The notes beneath the pieces were generated by a model that was given only the letters and a program-made list of their open reading frames with translations, did no database searches and was not told the DNA's origin. A program made the position numbers and the translations under genes. A stretch of 64,000 bases of DNA from Pseudomonas sp. P8_241 (GTDB lineage: Bacteria; Pseudomonadota; Gammaproteobacteria; Pseudomonadales; Pseudomonadaceae). The stretch is from positions 3,174,001-3,238,000 of the forward strand of contig NZ_CP125377.1 of NCBI RefSeq assembly GCF_034008315.1. Direction: 5' to 3'. Shown here piece by piece: positions 54,379-63,456 of this stretch (positions are counted from its first letter, which is position 1; each line of letters opens with the position of its first letter).

Positions 54379-55074
54379 TCAAGCCAGATCCACCAAAACA
54401 ATCTCACTGTCCTCAATCGCGGTGACTCGCAATACGGGTTCGTCAGCAACCGCGACACCGTCTCGAGCTTGTGCACGCAAGCCATTGACTTCAATGATGC
54501 CCGTGGCCGGAACGAGATAGGCACGACGACCATTGTCCAGACGGTATTCGGCCGACTCCCCAGCCTTCAGGTTCGCTGCCACCAATCGCGCATCGGCACG
54601 AATCCGCAGGCTTTGATCGTCACCGTGCTTGCCGCTCGCCAGGGTTACGAAACCTTCGCGCTCACCTTTCGGGAATGGTTTGGCACCCCAGGACGGCGCC
54701 AGGCCGGACTCGTTTGGAATGATCCAGATTTGAAAAATTCGCGTCTCGGTCGATTCAAGGTTGTATTCGCTATGGGCGATCCCGGTGCCGGCGCTCATGA
54801 CCTGAACGTCACCCGCCTCGGTACGGCCCTTGTTGCCAAGGTTATCCTGGTGGGTAATTGCGCCTTCGCGGACATAGGTGATGATTTCCATGTCCCGGTG
54901 CGGGTGCTGCGGGAATCCGGTGCCTGGGGCAATCACATCGTCGTTCCATACCCGCAGGTTGCCCCAGTTCATGCGCGTTGGGTCGTAGTACTCGGCGAAC
55001 GAAAAATGGTGGTGGGCATCCAACCAGCCATGGTGAGCGCCACCGAGGGAGTTGAAGGGTCTGAGTTCAAGCAT
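54379..55074 (-). CDS. Pirin family protein (YhhW-like)
   Basis: The 231-residue bicupin has the pirin metal site in the first cupin (FPQHPHRDMEIITYV, then GTGIAHSEYN). The start LELRPFNSLGGAHHGWLDAHHHFSFAEYYDPTRMNWG is typical of the YhhW group. Some members act as quercetin 2,3-dioxygenases; the natural substrate is unclear. It ends 17 bases from a shared terminator and is divergent from the helicase gene. Confidence 0.9.
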   Translation of the reverse strand: MLELRPFNSLGGAHHGWLDAHHHFSFAEYYDPTRMNWGNLRVWNDDVIAPGTGFPQHPHRDMEIITYVREGAITHQDNLGNKGRTEAGDVQVMSAGTGIAHSEYNLESTETRIFQIWIIPNESGLAPSWGAKPFPKGEREGFVTLASGKHGDDQSLRIRADARLVAANLKAGESAEYRLDNGRRAYLVPATGIIEVNGLRAQARDGVAVADEPVLRVTAIEDSEIVLVDLA

Positions 55075-55352
55075 GATCGTCTCCTGAAAGGTTCGTCATG
55101 GGGCAAAGCGCGTGAGCCACGAAGCGAGACCGGTGGTTGATGACGGCCATCATCCATCAGTAATTCATCGATAAAAAGCGTAAAAAGTGCGGCATTATCA
55201 TCGAATAAATAGATGTATAGAGGTTTCAAAAAACTCTCATACAGCATTCAATTCATCGCATAAGCCAATGAGCTATAAGCATTTCACTAGAACTCAACGG
55301 CAAATGCAGACACCATAGCGCCCAACAGCCTCACACCCTGGAGTCAGTCCGC

Positions 55353-57827
55353 GTGCCGCAACACACCTCCGATCTTCCTCCTGAACTTCGTCCCCTGGGC
55401 GAGATGCCGCTGATCAAGCGCATGCTGGCCCGTTTCTTCGGTTACAGTCTCACGCGCTTGCATGCCCAGCACCGCGCATCGTGGTTGCACGGTCAGGCCG
55501 ACGGCTTCCGCAGTGGTCACAGCGCTGGTGTGGATTACGGCTACAAGGAAGGCCGGCTCGAAGGTCTGGAGGAGGGTCGACAAGTCCTGCTGATCCGAGA
55601 CTCGCGCAGCACCGAGCATCGTGCGCCCAATGTCGATGACCTGTTGTTCGACGATTGGCGCCTGCCATTGAGCGCCGAACTGAAGAAACGCATGAAAGCC
55701 GATGTCGCGCGCCTGCTCGCGTCACACGCACAACCCAGCGCTGCGCAGTGGAAGATGATCTTCAGCGATACACCGTCCACCTCGGTCATCGCCGGTGCCG
55801 GCGCGGGCAAATCGACCACGCTGGTACTGCGTATATTGCTCCTGACCCATTACCTGGGCTTTGAGCTGAGTTCGATGACGGTCGTGACGTTCACCCGAGA
55901 GTCGCGCAAGGACTTCATCAATAAGCTGATCGAACTGTTTGCGCTCTGGGAGCGGGCGATCAGCTTCAAGGAAGCGCGTGATCTGGTGCGCACTTTCCAC
56001 TCGCGGATTCTGCCGATGGTAAGAAGCTTGCCGGGCTTCGAGCGGCTGCAAGCCTTCGAGAACCTCAGCGTTCGAACCCAAATTAGTGATGAAGAGGTCG
56101 ACAGCAATCCGTTCGACCTGCGTATCAATGACGCTCAGCGCCAGCAGCTCAATGCCTGTTATCACCGTCTACATAGCAGGGACGAGCGTTTTCGCGAGCT
56201 GATCAAACCGATGTCCCGCCATGCGTTGCAGCTCAAAGAGCTGGAGCGTGATCACCCGGATGTGCAAAAGCGGATTGGCGTCACGGAGTTGGCTGCCAGG
56301 CGTGATGAAGAACTGTGCGATGTCGTCGAAGATTTGTGGTTGCGTGCTGGCGCGTGGCCAATCAAAGGCATCGAGCCCAACCGCCAATCGTTCGAGATCA
56401 ACGGCGCGAAATTTCATTGTCACGGTTACATTCCGTCACTGGATGTCTGGGTGGTACTGGGTTTCGATCCGCGGGAAAATCCCCAGGTCACGCGCCCAAA
56501 TGCCAAGCTGACAGTGCGCGCAGAATGGGCAGTCAAGCGAACCCTATTTCAAGCTTTCTGTCGTAAGCCATTGATATGGCTTGATAGTTACGAATCATCT
56601 GACCGTCTTTTAGCTTCACTGGCTGGTGACGCCAGTGCAGGGCCGGGCTTCGATTACAAGGTCAAGGGCGAGCTAGCATCTGCACCCTTGCTGGACTGTT
56701 TCGTCGCCGCCGCCGGGTTTATCGAAAACCTGGGACTGGACGTGCCCGCTGCAGTGGGGCAGATGAGCTTTGCCAAAGACGATCCTGACCGGTTTTTCTT
56801 CGAAGCCTTGAGTCTCTACTGGAGGGCACTGGAAGATCATTTGCTTGATCAGAAACCGCCTGTCATGACGTACAACCGCATGTTCGCGTTGTTCAGCGAG
56901 CACTCCCCGGAAAACCTCAAGCTTTTGAGCGATGAACTGCTTAGACCATTGTCACACTTGATGATCGACGAATTTCAGGACGTATCGCCACAAATCGTCT
57001 CCTGGATCAGGGCGAGCCTGGCGGAGATCCGTCGTCGTGGGCCGGCGATGCATGTCGGTCGGGGTGCCCAGCGCTCGTCGTTGTTGTGCGTGGGGGATGA
57101 CTGGCAATCCATCTACGGTTGGCGCGGCAGTTCTCCGACGTATTTCATGGAGTTCAACAAGGAGTTCCCGTCGCCGAGTACCACCAAGGTGATGCTCAGT
57201 GATAACTACCGCAGTCACCAGCACATCATCGATGCCGCCGAGCATATTGTTCGTGCAGCGCCCGCGATTGCCGGGAAAAAGGCCAAGGCCAGTGGCGAGC
57301 CCAAGGCGCTGCTGCCGGTGAATGTGCTTGATCGGGATGACCAAGGCATGGCTCAGCGTCTGATGGAGCACTACAGGAAGGGAGATTCAATCTTAATGCT
57401 TTATCGAAAAAGTAGCGATAAGTCATTGATAGAACAGCATATTCAGCCTGTAGTTAATGTGGATTCTAGCTTGCCCTTTGAGTCTCGAAGGTTGAAGCAG
57501 TTGACCTACCACAGCGCCAAGGGCCTTCAGGCCGACGCGGTGTTTCTGCTCGGCGATTGCCAGCACCTGACCAGTTCGCCCTACAAAAATCAGGTTTACC
57601 GCATGGCGGGTCTGGGGAAGGCTGGCGACAGTGAAGCATACGACAACGCCCAAAAGGACGAAATCCTGCGACTGGCCTACGTTGGTATTACCCGGGCAGT
57701 CAGTCATTGTTATTGGTACGTCGATTCACAGGACAATCAGGCCGCCAACATGCCCAAGGCGTCTGACCGGGTTGGAAAGGGCAAGGCGTATTTTGCCGAT
57801 CATCGGCAGGGCAAGGTGTCGGGGTGA
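55353..57827 (+). CDS. UvrD/Rep-like superfamily 1 helicase with unusual N-terminus
   Basis: The 824-residue protein has all helicase motifs: Q-motif near 132, Walker A AGAGAGKST (147-155), DEFQDVSPQ with Asp539, GDDWQSIYGWRGS (581-), NYRSHQ, TYHSAKGLQAD (718-) and VGITRA with Arg781. The first 130 residues form a separate basic domain with a GYKEGRLEGLEEGRQ repeat-like helix. Nearly 390 residues separate motif I from II, more than in UvrD or Rep, suggesting an inserted domain. It probably unwinds DNA during repair. Start is GTG with GGAG about eleven bases before. Relationship to HelD (DNA helicase IV) is possible but not proven. It is followed by a REP pair and a terminator. Confidence 0.85.
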   Translation: MPQHTSDLPPELRPLGEMPLIKRMLARFFGYSLTRLHAQHRASWLHGQADGFRSGHSAGVDYGYKEGRLEGLEEGRQVLLIRDSRSTEHRAPNVDDLLFDDWRLPLSAELKKRMKADVARLLASHAQPSAAQWKMIFSDTPSTSVIAGAGAGKSTTLVLRILLLTHYLGFELSSMTVVTFTRESRKDFINKLIELFALWERAISFKEARDLVRTFHSRILPMVRSLPGFERLQAFENLSVRTQISDEEVDSNPFDLRINDAQRQQLNACYHRLHSRDERFRELIKPMSRHALQLKELERDHPDVQKRIGVTELAARRDEELCDVVEDLWLRAGAWPIKGIEPNRQSFEINGAKFHCHGYIPSLDVWVVLGFDPRENPQVTRPNAKLTVRAEWAVKRTLFQAFCRKPLIWLDSYESSDRLLASLAGDASAGPGFDYKVKGELASAPLLDCFVAAAGFIENLGLDVPAAVGQMSFAKDDPDRFFFEALSLYWRALEDHLLDQKPPVMTYNRMFALFSEHSPENLKLLSDELLRPLSHLMIDEFQDVSPQIVSWIRASLAEIRRRGPAMHVGRGAQRSSLLCVGDDWQSIYGWRGSSPTYFMEFNKEFPSPSTTKVMLSDNYRSHQHIIDAAEHIVRAAPAIAGKKAKASGEPKALLPVNVLDRDDQGMAQRLMEHYRKGDSILMLYRKSSDKSLIEQHIQPVVNVDSSLPFESRRLKQLTYHSAKGLQADAVFLLGDCQHLTSSPYKNQVYRMAGLGKAGDSEAYDNAQKDEILRLAYVGITRAVSHCYWYVDSQDNQAANMPKASDRVGKGKAYFADHRQGKVSG

Positions 57828-57832
57828 ACCGC

Positions 57833-57909
57833 TAAAGATCGCAGCCTTCGGCAGCTCCTACGGGGGGGTAGGTACAATCCGCGTAGGAGCTGCCGAAGGC
57901 TGCGATCCT
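57833..57909. repeat. REP palindrome (GATCGCAGCC family)
   Basis: AAAGATCGCAGCCTTCGGCA and TGCCGAAGGCTGCGATCCTT in inverted orientation around a GGGGGGGTAGG centre. The same element occurs at 8092-8158. Confidence 0.9.
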
Positions 57910-57922
57910 TGCGCGGGATAAT

Positions 57923-57949
57923 AAAAAACCCACATCAAGTGGGTTTTTT
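57923..57949. terminator. Bidirectional terminator after the helicase gene
   Basis: AAAAAACCCAC and GTGGGTTTTTT form a perfect stem with a five-base loop between the converging helicase and DUF1652 genes. Confidence 0.9.
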
Positions 57950-57965
57950 ATTGAAAAGTCAGTCC

Positions 57966-58238
57966 TCAGGCATAGCTCCTAAGCGCCTGCGGAGGAATGA
58001 ACGCTTCGAGTTCGTCCTCCACCGCTTCAATTATTCGCTCCACGTCCGCGGCATTCATGACTGTCGCGCAAGGAATTCCGGCAATGGCGATCATGGTCTC
58101 GCCAGTGGCTCGGTCAAACAGTCGGGCAATCATGCTGCCCGGCGCATCCATGTTCGCCTCGAATCCCATGGGATGAAAATGCCAGCGCATCAGCTGACAG
58201 GCGTTTGGAAACGTGACCTTACTGAACCCTTTATTCAT
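57966..58238 (-). CDS. DUF1652-like protein
   Basis: The 90-residue protein contains FPNACQLMRWHFHPMGFEAN, MIARLFDRATGETMIAIAGI and VMNAADVERIIEAVEDELEAF. I take it as a DUF1652 relative, though it differs clearly from the copy at 17824-18090. The start was moved to an inner ATG because AAGGTGGG lies before it, whereas the first ATG has no ribosome site. Confidence 0.7.
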   Translation of the reverse strand: MNKGFSKVTFPNACQLMRWHFHPMGFEANMDAPGSMIARLFDRATGETMIAIAGIPCATVMNAADVERIIEAVEDELEAFIPPQALRSYA

Positions 58239-58498
58239 GTGTTGCCCACCTTCCTCATCGAGCGCTTCCTTTAGCCCATGCCAGGGGGGAAGAACCTTCA
58301 TTGGTTCAACCAGTGACAGTCTTTTAAAGTAGCACCGGTGTGTGAAAAAAATGTGGAATTTTCAGGCCGTTTGGCGATTGCTGCGATTTTTTTGATGCAG
58401 GTCACGCTATCACGGCACTACGCAGCCACAGACCTCTGTTTAGTCGTTGAAGCCGTGGCGGAACTTGGGCAAGCTCGACTTTTTCCGTTGAGACCCTT

Positions 58499-59314
58499 AT
58501 GCACGCCGATGATGATGGCCCCCTGCAAACCCAGGCGACGGGCGAAACGGTCATGCGCTACCACTTGCGCTGGAAGCACCGCGACCTGGACGGTGTCATG
58601 GCGCTCTATCACCCTGACATCCAGTACAACGACTTTTTTCAGAATCGCGTCATGGGCCTGAGCGATTTGCGCGAATACGTACGCAACAGCATGCCACGCG
58701 ACCCGGACGAAGCGCTGGAGCACTCCGACCGTATTCGGCTGGATGGCAACACCGCCTTCATTCAGTACCGAATTACCTTGCGCGGCGGTGAAGGGCTGGT
58801 GTCGTTCCGCGCCAGCGAGGCGATCACCGTCAAGGACGGGCTGATCTGGCGGGTCAATGAGTACGCTTCTCTCGTACATGAACAACCGGTCAGCAAGCAC
58901 ACCAGCAATCAGCGTCCGGCCGTCAGCCGACTGGGCTTGTCGCCGCGCCAACTGAGTTTCATGGCGGACGATCTGCAGCAATATTTCCAGCGCCAGCAAC
59001 CCTATCTTGATCCAGACCTCGACCTGCAGCGGGTGGCGAAGGAGTGCGGTTACAGCCGTAATCAGATTTCCTATCTGCTCAATCAGGTGCTGGGCCAGAG
59101 CTTTTACCGCTACGTCAACCAGGCGCGTTTGCAACATTTGCTCGCGGCGCTGGATGCCGCAACGCCGCCGTTGCGTATCGATGACCTGGCCTTCGCGGCG
59201 GGTTTCAATTCGCTCTCGGCGTTTTACAGCTGCTTTCGTCAGCACACCGGTCAGTCACCCAAGGCTTACGTGAAACAAATTTCTTTGCGTGCACGCGCGC
59301 AAGACAGTGACTGA
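58499..59314 (+). CDS. AraC-family regulator with NTF2/SnoaL-like sensor
   Basis: The 271-residue protein joins a SnoaL/NTF2-like domain (about 15-125; MRYHLRWKHRDLDGVMALYHPDIQYNDFF) to a C-terminal AraC helix-turn-helix pair (LDLQRVAKECGYSRNQISYL, FAAGFNSLSAFYSCFRQHTG). AraC regulators with this sensor fold are less common than those with cupins. It lies 51 bases before the amine oxidase gene on the same strand and probably controls the four-gene polyamine-type cluster. Confidence 0.87.
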   Translation: MHADDDGPLQTQATGETVMRYHLRWKHRDLDGVMALYHPDIQYNDFFQNRVMGLSDLREYVRNSMPRDPDEALEHSDRIRLDGNTAFIQYRITLRGGEGLVSFRASEAITVKDGLIWRVNEYASLVHEQPVSKHTSNQRPAVSRLGLSPRQLSFMADDLQQYFQRQQPYLDPDLDLQRVAKECGYSRNQISYLLNQVLGQSFYRYVNQARLQHLLAALDAATPPLRIDDLAFAAGFNSLSAFYSCFRQHTGQSPKAYVKQISLRARAQDSD

Positions 59315-59365
59315 AGCCACGCACTAGGATCAACGCCATCGAAGTTTCAGGTGACGGAGTCTTGC

Positions 59366-60772
59366 ATGTCGGCGTGGCGCACTATCAGTTTGTGGATGGA
59401 CCAGCTCGACGAGCCCTTGCTGGCGCGACCGGCGCTGGAACAGGATCTGGATGTCGACGTCGCGATCATCGGCGCGGGCTACACCGGTCTTTGGACAGCG
59501 TACTATCTCAAGCGCCAGGCACCAGGCCTGAGCATTGCCATCGTTGAAGCGCAAACCGCCGGGTTCGGCGCGTCAGGACGCAACGGCGGCTGGCTGATGG
59601 GAAACTTGCTGGGTGAGGATCGCCTGCTTGCCGGTTTATCACCGCAGGATCGCCGGGCTTCCTACGACTTGTTGCACAGCATTCCCGATGAAGTAGAACT
59701 TGTCATCGAACGTGAAGGCATCGACTGCGACTATCGCAAAGGTGGTGCGCTGTATTGCGCAGCTCGCTATCCCGAGCAGGAAGTCAGCCTGCGCCACTAC
59801 CTGGATGATCTTTATCGCCAGGGCCTCAACGAAAGCGATTACCGCTGGCTCAGCCCCGAGCAACTGGCACAACAGATTCGGATCGCCAAACCCTATGGCG
59901 GTATCTACGCACCACACGTCGCGACCCTTCACCCCGCCAAATTGGTGCGCGGACTGGCGCAAACGGTGGAACGCCTGGGAGTCAGGATCTACGAAAACAG
60001 CCCGGTCACCCATTGGCAGTCAGGCAGCCTGCGCACGGCAAAAGCCTCGGTGCGCAGTCGCTGGGTAGTGCCGGCGGTCGAAGGTTACTCCGTCACTTTG
60101 CCGCCGCTGGGGCGTTATCAGTTGCCGGTGCAGAGCCTGATCGTCGCGACTGAACCGCTGTCGGCCGCGACTTGGGACGAAATCGGCCTGAGCCGCGGTC
60201 AGGCATTTAGCGAAGCCAGTCGACAGGTGACGTATGGGCAGCGCACGGCAGACAACCGTTTGATTTTTGGTGCCCGGGGTGGCTATCAATTTGCTGGCAA
60301 GCTTCGTCACGACTTTGACCTGAGCACCGACGAAAAAGAACTGCGCCGCTATCTGTTCGGCGAATTGTTCCCGCAACTGAAGAACGTGCAGATCACCCAT
60401 GCCTGGGGCGGTAACCTCGGTATGTCCCGGCGTTTCAAACCGCACATGCTTTGCGACCGGGCCAACGGCATCGCCTTGTCCGGTGGTTATGGAGGGGAGG
60501 GTGTCGGGGCCAGTAATCTCGGTGGACGCACCCTGGCCGACCTGATTCTCGAGCAGGACAGCGAGCTGGTTCGTCAGCCGTGGGTCATCCCCGAGGGTGG
60601 TCTCGACGCACTCAGGACCTGGGAGCCGGAGCCCGTGCGCTGGCTCGGCTACAACGCGATCATCCGCAGCTTTGTCCACGAAGACCAGACCCTGGCCAAC
60701 CCGGCTACCGCACCGTGGCGGCGCAAGCTGGCCAGCGGCGTCGCGGGCTTCATGGAAGGCTTCATGCACTAA
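59366..60772 (+). CDS. FAD-dependent amine oxidase (PuuB-like)
   Basis: The 468-residue DAO-type flavoprotein has an FAD-binding start, VDVAIIGAGYTGLWTAYYLKR, then FGASGRNGGWLMG. The late GGNLGMSRRFKPHMLCDRANGIALSGGYGGEGVGASNLGG segment is as in gamma-glutamylputrescine oxidase PuuB. It would oxidise a primary or glutamylated amine. GGAG lies six bases before the ATG; a GTG five codons earlier is less likely. It is followed at 28 bases by the cupin gene. Confidence 0.88.
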   Translation: MSAWRTISLWMDQLDEPLLARPALEQDLDVDVAIIGAGYTGLWTAYYLKRQAPGLSIAIVEAQTAGFGASGRNGGWLMGNLLGEDRLLAGLSPQDRRASYDLLHSIPDEVELVIEREGIDCDYRKGGALYCAARYPEQEVSLRHYLDDLYRQGLNESDYRWLSPEQLAQQIRIAKPYGGIYAPHVATLHPAKLVRGLAQTVERLGVRIYENSPVTHWQSGSLRTAKASVRSRWVVPAVEGYSVTLPPLGRYQLPVQSLIVATEPLSAATWDEIGLSRGQAFSEASRQVTYGQRTADNRLIFGARGGYQFAGKLRHDFDLSTDEKELRRYLFGELFPQLKNVQITHAWGGNLGMSRRFKPHMLCDRANGIALSGGYGGEGVGASNLGGRTLADLILEQDSELVRQPWVIPEGGLDALRTWEPEPVRWLGYNAIIRSFVHEDQTLANPATAPWRRKLASGVAGFMEGFMH

Positions 60773-60800
60773 ACGGTTTAATTTCTCGACAGGTATTGCC

Positions 60801-61142
60801 ATGAGCATCACGCAATTCAAGAACACCGCCACCCTGAAACTGGAAGAATCGAACCCCGTCGCCGTACCGCTCGGCACGCCCGTGGCTGTGGCCTCGACCA
60901 CTAGCGTCGAACGCGACGACGGCGTCGAAACCGGCGTCTGGGAATGCACTCCGGGGCGCTGGCGGCGGCAGATCGTCGCCCAGGAATTCTGCCACTTCAT
61001 TCAAGGTCGCTGCACCTTCACCCCTGATGGCGGGGAGCCGCTGGTTATCGAAGCAGGCGACGCGCTGATGTTGCCGGCCAACAGCCTCGGCATCTGGGAT
61101 ATCCAGGAAACCGTGCGCAAGACCTACGTCCTGATTTTTTGA
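60801..61142 (+). CDS. Cupin domain protein (DUF861-like)
   Basis: The 113-residue small cupin has GVWECTPGRWRRQIVAQEFCHFIQGRCTFTPDGGEPLVIEAGDALMLPA, the single-domain cupin_3 pattern. Such proteins often sit with amine or ureide catabolism genes; the reaction is unknown. The operon position between the oxidase and a polyamine-type binding protein suggests a role in the same pathway. Confidence 0.85.
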   Translation: MSITQFKNTATLKLEESNPVAVPLGTPVAVASTTSVERDDGVETGVWECTPGRWRRQIVAQEFCHFIQGRCTFTPDGGEPLVIEAGDALMLPANSLGIWDIQETVRKTYVLIF

Positions 61143-61197
61143 TTTTTTGATCTTTTGATTGCCTGCCAATAACAACAACCCCTTCAGGAATCGACTC

Positions 61198-62283
61198 ATG
61201 ATCCGAAAGACACTGACACTGGCCCCATTGATGCTGGCTGCCTCCATCAGTCAAGCGGCCGAAAACGTCAAGATCTACAACTGGTCGGACTACATCGCGC
61301 CAGACACCACGAAAAACTTCCAGAAAGAAACCGGCATCGCCTTCACCTACGACGTCTACGACAGCAACGAAACCCTCGATGGCAAATTGATGACCGGCAA
61401 ATCCGGTTACGACGTTGTGTTCCCGTCCAACCACTTCATGGCCCGACAGATTGAAGGCGGGGCGCTGAAGAAACTCGACAAGAGCCAATTGCCGAACTGG
61501 AAGAACCTCAACCCGGTGTTGCTCAAGGCGTTGCAGGCCAACGATCCGGGTAACGAGCACGGCTTCCCGTACCTGTGGGGCAGCACCGGCATCGGTTACA
61601 ACATTGCCAAAGTCAAAGCGGTGCTGGGCGACAACGCACCGGTGGATTCCTGGGACCTGATCTTCAAGCCCGAGAACATGGAGAAACTGCAGAAGTGTGG
61701 CGTAGCGATCCTCGACAACGGCCCGGAACTGCTGCCCGCCGCGCTGAACTATCTGGGATTGCCACATCACAGCAAAAAAACGGAAGACTATAAAAAGGCT
61801 GAAGCCCTGCTGATGAAAGTGCGGCCGTATGTCAGCTATTTCCATTCGTCCAAGTACACCAGTGACTTGGCCAACGGTGACATTTGCGTGGCGGTCGGGT
61901 TCTCCGGCGATATCCTGCAAGCGGAAAACCGCGCCAAGGAAGCCAAAAACGGCATCGAGATCGGTTATGCGATTCCCAAGGAAGGCGCAGCGATCTGGTT
62001 CGACATGGTCGCCATGCCGGTTGACGCACCGGACGAAAAGGCCGGGTACGCGTTTATGAACTACCTGCTGCGCCCGGACGTCATGGCCGATGTCAGCAAC
62101 TACGTGCACTACGCCAATGGCAACGAACAGGCGGACAGCCTGATCGACCCGGCGATCAAGAATGACACCAAGGTGTATCCAAGTCCGGAAATGATGGGCA
62201 AGTTGTTTGCGCTTGAGGCGATGCCGCTGAATATCGACCGGGTTCGTACGCGGGTTTGGAACAAGATTCGCACAGGTAGCTGA
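61198..62283 (+). CDS. Polyamine-type ABC substrate-binding protein (PotF/SpuD-like)
   Basis: The 361-residue periplasmic protein has a signal peptide (LAPLMLAASISQAAE). The PotF/SpuD family pattern is clear: VKIYNWSDYIAPDTTKNFQK, DVYDSNETLDGKLMTGKSGYDVVFPSNHF, WGSTGIGYN and PKEGAAIWFDMVAMP. It binds putrescine, spermidine or a relative. No permease or ATPase genes follow, so it must serve a transporter encoded elsewhere. AGGA precedes the ATG. Confidence 0.92.
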   Translation: MIRKTLTLAPLMLAASISQAAENVKIYNWSDYIAPDTTKNFQKETGIAFTYDVYDSNETLDGKLMTGKSGYDVVFPSNHFMARQIEGGALKKLDKSQLPNWKNLNPVLLKALQANDPGNEHGFPYLWGSTGIGYNIAKVKAVLGDNAPVDSWDLIFKPENMEKLQKCGVAILDNGPELLPAALNYLGLPHHSKKTEDYKKAEALLMKVRPYVSYFHSSKYTSDLANGDICVAVGFSGDILQAENRAKEAKNGIEIGYAIPKEGAAIWFDMVAMPVDAPDEKAGYAFMNYLLRPDVMADVSNYVHYANGNEQADSLIDPAIKNDTKVYPSPEMMGKLFALEAMPLNIDRVRTRVWNKIRTGS

Positions 62284-62341
62284 AACGCTATATCAGTCTG
62301 TAGGGACAGGACGTCCCGTTGTTACTGGTGCTGAAATTCGA

Positions 62342-62995
62342 TCAGCCCGTGGGCTCGACCGTACAACTCATCGGCCTTGAGCCGGGTATCTGCAACAGTA
62401 CGTCGCTGCCGTTCTGCCAGAAACTGTAAATGCCCCTGGCATCCTTCCCCGTGAACTGGCCACCCGGGTCGCCGGGTGCCTGGGCAAGGGCGATCGAGTT
62501 GTTCGCCCATGCCAAAAACACCACGCCCGGTTGGACCGTAAAGAATGTCGCTGCAACGAGTGCGTTCAAACCTGCGCAACGGAAGGCCAGGGGACCCTCG
62601 GTTAGCCTGCTGGGGTCCTTGGTTCGCGCAATGGCCGAACCCTGGCGCAGTTTATGGGCCCGCTCGGCATAACTGCGAATCGTACAAGCCTTGGGATCTG
62701 CCTCGAAACCGCACTGGTTGCGGGTAGCAATCCAGAACCGCTGATCTACCTCAACCTTGTCCGGTGGCGGTACGGAACGTTGGTCCGTGAGCGCCAGGAG
62801 ATAAAGGCGCGACAGTTCGAGATCCATCTGTGCCAGTCGAGCGTCCTGGCACACAAGCTTTTCCACGGGTAATCGGGCCGTGGCGCAGTCGAAACTGGTC
62901 TTGAAGGTGGGCGCAGGCTTGGCGGCTACCGCACAAAGGCTCACTGTCGCGCACGCTGTGGCGGCGAGGAGGGAGGCCAAAAATGGCTTTATCAT
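62342..62995 (-). CDS. Periplasmic LprI-like + MliC-like lysozyme inhibitor fusion
   Basis: The 217-residue protein has a Sec signal (FLASLLAATACATVSLCAVAA). The first domain has the LprI pattern (FDCATARLPVEKLVCQDARLAQMDLELSRLY, WIATRNQCG). The C-terminal domain resembles MliC (FRCAGLNALVAATFFTVQPG, GIYSFWQNGSDVLLQIPG, MSCTVEP). Each domain alone occurs in lysozyme inhibitors, so the fusion should protect peptidoglycan from lysozyme. Start ATG has AGGTG upstream. It lies 26 bases after the lipoprotein gene on the same strand and probably shares its transcript. Confidence 0.82.
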   Translation of the reverse strand: MIKPFLASLLAATACATVSLCAVAAKPAPTFKTSFDCATARLPVEKLVCQDARLAQMDLELSRLYLLALTDQRSVPPPDKVEVDQRFWIATRNQCGFEADPKACTIRSYAERAHKLRQGSAIARTKDPSRLTEGPLAFRCAGLNALVAATFFTVQPGVVFLAWANNSIALAQAPGDPGGQFTGKDARGIYSFWQNGSDVLLQIPGSRPMSCTVEPTG

Positions 62996-63021
62996 TTGGG
63001 CTTCACCTGCGTCCCGTAGCC

Positions 63022-63246
63022 TCATTCTTCCGGCCGAATCGTGGCCACTTCATCGGCCCGGACTTTTACGTTCGCGCCGGAAATATCCTCGAACTCGTAA
63101 AAACCGTCCTTGGTCTTGGTTTTCGGGATGTCCTTGGTCAAATACTGGGTGCCGTTCTGCAGGGTCACGACGGTGGGTGTCGAGCATCCGGCCAGTGCCA
63201 GAAAAGCCGCTACCGCCAAGGGCAAGCCCAGAGTCTTGATGTTCAT
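63022..63246 (-). CDS. YgdI/YgdR-like small lipoprotein (DUF903)
   Basis: The 74-residue precursor has a lipobox (FLALAGCS) and a small SH3-like mature part (VVTLQNGTQYLTKDIPKTKTKDGFYEFED). YgdI/YgdR-type lipoproteins have no settled role. GAGG five bases before the ATG decides this start over a GTG two codons earlier. It is first of a two-gene unit with the lysozyme-inhibitor fusion. Confidence 0.88.
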   Translation of the reverse strand: MNIKTLGLPLAVAAFLALAGCSTPTVVTLQNGTQYLTKDIPKTKTKDGFYEFEDISGANVKVRADEVATIRPEE

Positions 63247-63456
63247 GTTCACCTCGCATGCGTTAAGGAAACAGCGGGATCGGTCCGATCCGCTGCACCG
63301 CTATCGCGATTGGTGCGGCGGATTGGCAGAAAGTTCTACCGTCCTGAAAATATAGCGGACTGTGCTGCCATTGATCCTTTTCCGTTTGCATCGGGCGGGG
63401 GGAAACTGGTATCTGTATGGATAGCCAGTACTTGTAAGCCTTGGGCCCGATCAAAC

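Noticed and set aside
61045..62109. 354-codon leftward open frame
   Set aside because: Antisense to the polyamine binding protein gene.
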